From: Panaeolus papilionaceus
Taxonomy: Eukaryota > Basidiomycota > Agaricomycetes > Agaricales
DNA: 64,000 nucleotides
Reading direction: 5' to 3'
Assembly (NCBI GenBank): GCA_015501605.1
Contig: JADNRZ010000015.1
Coordinates: 806,001 to 870,000, forward strand
Shown: positions 56,855-64,000 of the stretch, one piece after another
Numbering within the stretch: the stretch's first letter is position 1
How the letters are laid out: the number at the start of each line of letters is the position of its first letter
The notes under the pieces: generated by a model
The model's database searches: none
The model's input: only the letters and a program-made list of their open reading frames with translations
What the model was told of the DNA's origin: nothing
Made by a program: the position numbers and the translations under genes

Positions 56855-59423
56855 ATGCCACCAGGCCCCAGACGTTTGTTAACTATCCTCCCTAGTCTCA
56901 TCGGCCCACCTGCAGTAACGGGTGCTCTACTCACCGCCTTGAAGTACTACAAGCTGGTATACCTGCCTAGATGGATCATTGTTATTCCCTGCCTTCTTGT
57001 GCACCCATTTTTGTTCTACGTGAATTGCTACCTCGTCAGGTACCTTGATTGGAGGGCAGCAATCAAGGAGGATGCCATATTGCCCCCGCTTGTATCAGAC
57101 ACTGGGATGACGCTAATTTCGAAGTCTCAACAAAGTTTCAAAAATGGTTATCCCGGTATGCGTTGATTTGGCATTATGTTTGCAGGATCCATGTTCTGAA
57201 CTATGTGGCTTATTGAACTAGGTGATGATCTGCAAGGCTATGTCGCAGATTATGGAAGGCACATGATTAGCTTCTACTTTTTTGGTTTCAAATTGGTGCG
57301 AAATTCATCATTAAAATGTGGCCGTGTTCTAATCCTCGCTTTCCTCATTTAAAAAGGCGTATACCGAGGAGCCGCATCACATTAAAGCAATGCTAGCAAC
57401 TCAGTTCGAATCTTTTGATAAAGGTGAGTTTCCGCTCCATGATAACCTATTTGTAAATTCTGAACCCAGCAGGACCAACTATGTTCAGCCAGTTTGCCTC
57501 TCTATTAGGTGCTGGGATTTTCAACAGTGATGGTGCGCAGAACTGCATGTTTCAAACTCGAATTATTTCCTGAGCATTGGGCCTGTCTTGTGTTATCAGG
57601 GGAGATGTGGAAGTATGTGTTCGCTTATACATCCTATGCCTCAAGCTCACCCTTGATAGGTTCCATCGAGCAATGACCCGGCCTTTCTTTACCAAAGAAC
57701 GCATCAGTGACTTTGAGATCTACACCAAAACGTCAGATAGGTCCCTTGATGAAGCCCAGAAGCGTTTAGCAGATGGCTTTTCTATCGATTTTCAGGTACG
57801 AACGATTTCCGAAGATGTTATGTAGTTCATTCTTATCGACGTCAGGACCTGGTCGGACGATTTACTCTCGACTCGGCAACCGAGTTTCTGACTGGTCATT
57901 CTGTCGACTCTCTATCAGCCGGTCTTCCCTACCCGGCACATTCACCGCACAAGAACACACCATTATTTCATAACCACCCCTCTACGTCGTTCATACATGC
58001 ATTCAACCACGGTTTAACCCTTATTGCGCTTCGCATGTCTGCAGGCGATGACTGGCCTTTGTTCGAATTTTGGAGGGATGAAGCCGCCGTGTGTAGACGG
58101 GAGATCGACAAGTTCCTGGAACCTATGGTAAGAAATGCACTTCAGGAACGGGATACCGCAATGAAGAACGGGAGCGCCGGAGGTACTGGCGGGGAGAAAG
58201 AGGAGGCGACGTTGTTGGCACATTTGGTTAATCATACTCAAGGTGCGCCAAACTACCGATGTTTGTCCATTCTAAGAAAATACTGACAAGGACACTCGTA
58301 GATCCCAAGATTGTGACGGATGAGCTCCTGAATCTTTTGGTGGCGGCAAGAGACACGGTACGTAGAATGTGTTCAAGTATACCTGACATTTCGAACGAGT
58401 TGATGACGACCTTCGATTGTAGACCATGTCTCTCCTATCGTACTCTCTCTATATGTTGATTGAACATCCCGACATCGAGCACAAGCTCAGACAAGAGATC
58501 TTTGAGAAGGTTGGCACTCGACAGACACCTACCTACCAGAATATGAGGGAAATGAAGTACATGAGGGCGTTTTTGAACGGTGAGTCGGCTATTCCTGATT
58601 CAGCATCGGCATAAACTGACTACCGTGACCGTAATCCTTTCAGAGGTCTTGCGCCTCTATCCAGCTACGTACGCTCGATCCAAGATGTACAACACATTTA
58701 GCTGTGATTTAACGATAATGTGTTTCCTAGGCCCTGTAACTCGAGGATGAACAACAAGCCCATTATCTTCGAATCGCCTAAAGGATCAGATGAGTCCCCT
58801 ACTTATCTTTCATCGGGAACAACGTGCGTCATTGTTTAATCGAGCTGTCTATATGTTCATATCTGACTTTCATTTTCACTATAGGCTGGTGTATTCCGTC
58901 CTTCATATGCAACGTCGTAAAGATTTATGGGGACCAGATGGTTGGTCCATTAATATATCTGCTAAAATCCATCGCAGTTCATAAAATCAACTCTTCTCAA
59001 TCTTCTAGCCCTTGAATTTGATCCCGACCGTTTCTTAGATGACCGTCTGCACAAATACCTTACACCGAACCCTTACATTTTCGCACCTTTCAACGCGGGC
59101 CCACGCATCTGCCTTGGTCAACAATTTGCTTATCACGAAACAACATTTTACCTCGTCAGATTACTGCAGCGCTTCACCAAGTTTAAGTTGGACGAGGAGA
59201 AAGGAGTGAATGTCTCCCCACCGCCCGAATGGAAAAAGTTTGAAGGCCCGCAGGGGAGGGATAGAATCATGCCGCATCTTTCGTTGACTTTGTCTATCCG
59301 GGTGAGTCCAAGATGATTGATTGTTTTGCACTGAGTAAAGCGCTGATCGGTTTCTTTCTTTGAAACTAGGGTGGACTATGGGTAACAATGGAAAAGCTGG
59401 AGCATGAAGAGTATATGGATTGA
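56855..59423 (+). CDS. Cytochrome P450, CYP63-like, copy 2
   Basis: The ATG at 56855 gives MPPGPRRLLTILPSLIGPPA, then hydrophobic helices and WRAAIKEDAILPPLVSDTGM. Exons [39 protein letters not shown] and FSQFASLLGAGIFNSD precede the 13-nt microexon GGGAGATGTGGAA (57600-57612). Then come [40 protein letters not shown] and AGDDWPLFEFWRDEA. The I-helix reads LLNLLVAARDTTM, with Ala where the sister genes have Gly before RDT. K-helix [29 protein letters not shown] (haem loop), and the end GGLWVTMEKLEHEEYMD-stop. The segment after ExxR is TPCNSRMNN where P450s usually have VPxNxR. Fourteen or so introns, all in frame. It looks functional, but these substitutions may alter activity. Confidence 0.88.
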
Positions 59424-60367
59424 TGTAATATTCCTCTCAATTTGGCTGAAATGCGGAGGAAAGCGTGTGATGCACTCGACGTTCTGCACAGCATTTCATT
59501 AGTCCTAATTTGGAGTTTATTTCCTTTATTGGCCCACCATCAAATTCTATTTCTTTCACACGCTAGAACGTCCATGCATCGCTCAATATTATGCCCAAAG
59601 CGAGTGTGAGAAAATTCAATTTCTGATCGATAAATCGATATTCTTTTTGTTCAGCTGAGGCCTTGCTCTTCCCGATTTGTCAATGTCAGGGCTATTGCCA
59701 GAGTGTTGCAGCATGTAAATCCGTGTGTACACCAATGAGGCCTTTTTTGAAGGAATATGCCATTGCATTGCGGTGGTGCCAGGTGGTGCCGCTGAGTTTC
59801 GTCAGTGTTTCAGGCTGCGGATAAGTAACCGGGAAAATGGGACTTTTTGCGTGCATGTGCCCTTCATGCATTGCCAGTTGAATGGCTGTTACTAACGTCC
59901 AGTGCGATCTATCTGGACTCCGGAGCCTTACGGCTAGCAACATCATTACAGGTATCCACGGGCGCAACATCCAAGCGCTCGCGGGCATCTTACGGCTGAT
60001 CCAGTCCCGCTTGTACTCTATATATACTATGATATTTGATTAAAATACATGAGAGGAATCATATTATTTTTAAAAGAGTCCTAGTCCTGCTCCTGTTTTC
60101 ACCTCAGGGTTCAACGCCAAGCCCTGCTTTACAATCTCCGGGTAGAAAGGACATGAAAATGACCAAGGTGCCGCGCCCGCTACGTACTACAACCAAGATC
60201 GTAATCACGCCTTCGTCCCACCGCAAGCCACCGTAGCCCCGAATCCGAGTTTCCCGAGCGGCGGTTTCGCGTTTGCATTGACTCATCTAGATGTTTTCCA
60301 TCACTATAATACTACTTAAACCAGCCTTTGGAGCCTCTCTAATCTCTCTGCATCAGAATAATCAACC
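59424..60367. other. Intergenic region between tandem P450 copies 2 and 3
   Basis: About 0.94 kb. It contains TATATATACTATGATATTTG at 60018-60037, some 330 bp before copy 3, and CACTATAATACTACTTAAAC nearer the start at about 60302. No gene is supported. Confidence 0.4.
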
Positions 60368-62933
60368 ATGCCTCCAGGTCCCAAACGACTCCTCACCATC
60401 CTTCCTAGTCTTGTAGGCCCTCCAGTATTAACAGGCGCGCTTTTGGTCTTCTTGAAGAATCACAATTATTTGCATCAGCTCTCACTGTGGGCCATTCCGG
60501 CTATCTGTCTCGCTGTACATCCTGTTTTATTTTATGTGAACTGCTATGCTCGCCGATTCTTTGACTGGAGAGCTGCATCAAGGCTAGGCGCTGTCCTTCC
60601 TCCGCTGGTTACCGACACAGGAATGACAGTCATCTCGAGGGCAAAGGCGAGCTTTATCAATGGATATCCTGGTACGTTTTCCAAGTGCGAGTCCAAAAGT
60701 CGACCTGTTCTAATGCTCTCACTTCAAAGGGGAGGCTTTGTACAACTACATGAAAGATCACGGGCAAAACTTTGTCGGATTTCATTTCTTTGGAAATAAG
60801 ACGGTATGGAGCCAAATGTGTACTTTGAATACTTTTTATAGACTGATGGTCTCATTTAGTTATTCACCGTTGAGCCCCATCACATCAAAGCGGTATTAGC
60901 GACACAGTTCGAGACCTTCGAAAAGGGTGGGCATCGCCGCATTTTGCTTCGTTGGCATAGCCTCACCTAAAGCTTTACAGGGCCAACTACTTTCCAACAA
61001 TTTGGCTCACTTTTGGGTGTCGGTATATTCAATAGTGACGGTAAGTACGGTTTCTCGCTAGGCTCATGATCGAATGACGCTCACCCGAGATCACCGTATT
61101 AGGGGAAATGTGGAAGTAAGGCTCATTTACAACCCCTTCACATAGCTAGCATTCCTAATTTCACCCTGTCTTTGACAGGTTCCATCGTGTGATGACCCGT
61201 CCTTTCTTCACAAAGGAGCGTATCAGTGACTTCGAAATTTACGCCAGGACTTCAGATAGGTCCCTGGACGAAGCTCAGATGCGGTTAGCAGAGGGATACT
61301 CGATCGATTTTCAGGTAGTCATCATCTTTCATTTACCTCCACTTGCACGCTAACAGATGTCGTTGGCCTTACATGTACTATAGGATCTCGTGGGTCGTTT
61401 CACCCTCGACTCAGCGACTGCCTTCCTCACTGGAAAGTCGGTCGATTCCCTGGAAGCCGGCCTCCCATATCCACCCCACTCGAGTCACAAGAATACTTCT
61501 CTATTCTACAACCACCCTTCTACGCCATTCCTCCACGCATTTAACGAGGGTCTATCTCTCACAGGGCTCAGACTGGGTGCAGGCGACGAGTGGCCCTTGT
61601 TCGAGTTTTGGAAGGATAAAGTTGGGGAGCACCGAAATCAGATCGACACGTTTGTCGAACCTATAGTTCAGGAAGCGTTGCGGAATAGGGAGAACAGGAT
61701 CAAGCACGGCGCCGGTGATGTCGAGAAGAAAGACGGAGAGACAACATTGTTGGCACATTTGGTCAACCACACACAAGGTGAGTAATTATTGTGTCAAGCT
61801 GCATCAAAAGTTCGCTGACCAGCAAACCCCAGACTCCAAGATTCTGACAGACGAGCTTCTCAACCTTCTCGTTGCAGGAAGAGACACGGTAAATTTTAAT
61901 TCGCCCATAATTTCCATGCCTTTTTACTCATAATTCCACATCAAAAGACCATGTCACTCCTATCTTTCGCCCTTTACATGTTGATCGAAAATCCTCACAT
62001 AGAACGCAAGCTTCGACAAGAGATCTTTGAGAAGGTTGGTGCCCACAACACGCCGACGTATGAGAATATGAGGGAAATGCGATACACAAGAGCTTTCTTG
62101 AATGGTTAGCCCCATCTTCGAAGCTTCAATGAAGAGAAACATCTTAACGTGATTGACATTCCAGAGGTATTGCGGCTCTACCCATCAGTGTACGCTTTTT
62201 GTGCATGTGGAGGCTTTTGGAGATCGCTAACGGTATTTACTCATTTCAGACCCATAGATGCTAGGACGAACACCCAAGCCGCGGTTTTAGAAAGTGCAAA
62301 GGGTTCAAACGAGCCCCCTATCTATATTCCGGCTGGGACAGCGTACGTATCTGGCTCACTGGTGATTCGAATACAGCCTAATCCCACTCTTCTTCAACAG
62401 AGTGGCCTATTCCGTCTTATACATGCATCGACGCAAGGACTTGTGGGGACCAGATGGTATGTAATACGTTCTTCATTGGTTATAGAGATATAAATTCTTA
62501 TAAACTACCAGCTCTCGTATTTGACCCCGACCGCTTCCTTGATGAGCGCCTCCATAAATACCTCACTCCAAACCCCTTCATTTTCTGTCCGTTTAACGCC
62601 GGTCCCCGCATCTGCCTCGGACAGCAATTCGCCTATCACGAAGCAACATTCTATCTCGTTAGGTTATTACAGCGATTCACGCACTTTAAATTGGATGAAG
62701 ATCACGGCGTGAATGTGCGCCCTCCTGCCGAATGGAAGCAGTACGAGGGACCTCGAGGTAGGGACAAAATTATGCCTCATCTGTCTTTAACCATGGCCAT
62801 CAGGGTGCGTTTTGCGATTTACTGATATGGATGGACAATATGAAAGCGGAGGCGCTGACCAATATTAATCATCATATAGGGTGGACTCTGGATTACCATG
62901 GAGGAGTTGAAGCTTCATGATCCTGAAGCGTGA
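60368..62933 (+). CDS. Cytochrome P450, CYP63-like, copy 3
   Basis: Tandem sister of copy 2. The ATG at 60368 gives MPPGPKRLLTILPSLVGPPV with membrane helices (AIPAICLAVHPVLFYVNCYA). EALYNYMKDHGQNFVGFHFF, PHHIKAVLATQFETFEKG and FQQFGSLLGVGIFNSD are followed by the 13-nt microexon GGGAAATGTGGAA (61103-61115) and [53 protein letters not shown] (I-helix), EVLRLYPSVP and [20 protein letters not shown] complete the core. The last exon is GGLWITMEELKLHDPEA-stop. About 590 residues. Intron positions match copies 1 and 2 throughout. Copies 2 and 3 share MPPGP(R/K)RLLTILPSL and are closest to each other. All catalytic motifs are intact. Role inferred as hydroxylation of long-chain or aromatic hydrophobic substrates. 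Confidence 0.9.
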
Positions 62934-64000
62934 TGTTATTCAATACCTTACTATGGTTCTTGTTTCTGTTGTGCAAGTCGCAGTTTGCGTAGAATATAAC
63001 TATTCCACCATACTGTCACGTCGTAATCTATCGTCAGCTATATCATGATTAATACATATTTCATCTCGACTGGAACATTCGTAATTGAAGGGGACTCTTT
63101 CGGTAGACTCTGCAACAGCGATCCAAAATCACGGATACCGCAAACGACACTTACAGCACGGACAGTCATCCTCCGAACTCGATGTTAGTTTTCATTTGTC
63201 CTTATGCATGACTGAATAGACCCGGATTTCTGGCTTCACTGGCACGTTCAAAGGGCCTTAACTTACAAACCAACACCCCACAGCAGCTGCGGGTATAATA
63301 GCGAGAACAAGCATCATTGCGCCAGTGCCGTCATTAAAACGTACACACTGGGCACACGGCCTATTTGTGATAGCCATTGATCTCGGGGCCCACAGCCGTT
63401 TCACGAGTCATAGATTGCGAGTCATTCACTTCAAGAGAGTTAGTTGCGTTGGACAGGTGGCTATGTTAGTAAGTGAAGTATCAGGTGTCATGTATCTATT
63501 TATCTATTTCTGTAACTCGACCGAGCTTGTGAATATCCCCTGGGTGTGCATAGGTATGTTACTCATCTATATATTGTCTCAAATGCTAGCATATAGTGCG
63601 GAGCCAATGCGGGTAGGTGGTTAAACCTTAGTAGGACATCCACCTCGAGTTTGCCTAGAGAACGCTCTTCGGCGTTCGTGGTCAATCCTTCAATCTGACG
63701 AGATCAGTCCGGCAACCTAGGAAGCCGGGTTCCGGTCAAGAACCTGCGACATGAGAACATACGAAACCAGGTGCCGGGGTTACACGTCTTTGCAACCAGG
63801 CAGTCTCAGCTTCTCCAGCTTCTTTCACACCTTACAAAGATTGTTGAGATGTATTTCCCCATCCTGTCTGACAAGCCTCTAACTGTGACTGTCTTTACCA
63901 AGACTGCGATAGCAATCTCCACAACAAGCTTTCAAAGGGGGTTTGGAAGGCGGACGAACGCTTGGACCACTCTGTGCACCACTGCATAAAATTCTAGGCT
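62934..64000. other. Right-hand end of window, no firm gene
   Basis: Holds the 3' UTR of the last P450. A short minus frame begins at an ATG at 63376 (MAITNRPCAQCVRFNDGTGA, then AMMLVLAIIPAAAVGCWF) and reaches a donor GTAAGT at ~63268; it has a CxxC and one hydrophobic helix, but no downstream exon could be fixed. Plus frames at 63325-63624 and 63771-63989 were not supported. Confidence 0.4.

Noticed and set aside
53541..62933. Recent gene conversion between P450 copies 1 and 3 around the haem loop
   Set aside because: The proteins are the same there but the DNA differs at many synonymous sites, so selection on the protein is enough.
1..64000. CRISPR arrays, tRNA and rRNA genes
   Set aside because: No regularly spaced repeats, no convincing A/B box pair with a cloverleaf, and no rRNA-like sequence were seen by eye; a tRNA scan would be decisive.

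Overview
The window is nuclear DNA of a filamentous basidiomycete, most likely an Agaricomycete. The evidence is: genes broken by many short introns (about 45-110 nt) with GTRNGT donors; P450 expansions of the CYP63 type; basidiomycete-type DUF6533 membrane proteins and F-box/LRR-like proteins; and fungal housekeeping genes (URB1, POM34, RNA14, MAP1, class II FBA1). No bacterial, viral or organellar genes were recognised, and no CRISPR, tRNA or rRNA.

Layout. 1-162: 5' end of a P450 (minus), cut by the window edge. 640-3198: O6-alkylguanine-DNA alkyltransferase and a peroxisomal alpha/beta hydrolase with a C-terminal SRL signal (both minus). 4404-6895: SAMHD1-type HD dNTPase (minus), divergent from the long URB1/NPA1 ribosome-assembly gene (7374-14271). 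14422-15309: POM34 nucleoporin (minus). 16300-18631: a P450. 18801-23975: two related F-box proteins on either side of methionine aminopeptidase 1. 24242-27348: a small secreted protein and an FAD-linked (BBE-type) oxidase. 28884-30640: a glutamine-rich presumed regulator (minus). 33035-36226: RNA14/CstF-77. 37966-39768: an all-helical gene whose reading frame is interrupted by a 182-bp MITE. 40202-41485: an orphan proline-rich gene (minus). 43392-48256: a tail-to-tail pair of DUF6533 membrane proteins that form an inverted duplication including their promoters. 50354-51962: FBA1, with 12-nt and 6-nt microexons. 52356-53371: a BTB/POZ protein. 53541-62933: three CYP63-like P450s (one minus, two plus), each with the same 13-nt microexon. 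The last 1 kb has no firm gene.

The housekeeping genes are unrelated neighbours, as is usual in fungi. The P450s, oxidase, hydrolase and secreted protein look like an oxidative/secondary-metabolism repertoire. No backbone synthase is present, so a biosynthetic cluster is not supported. The strongest observations are the MITE inside an exon with an exactly reconstructable target site, the inverted DUF6533 duplication, and the phase-conserved microexons. No clearly new multi-gene system was found.
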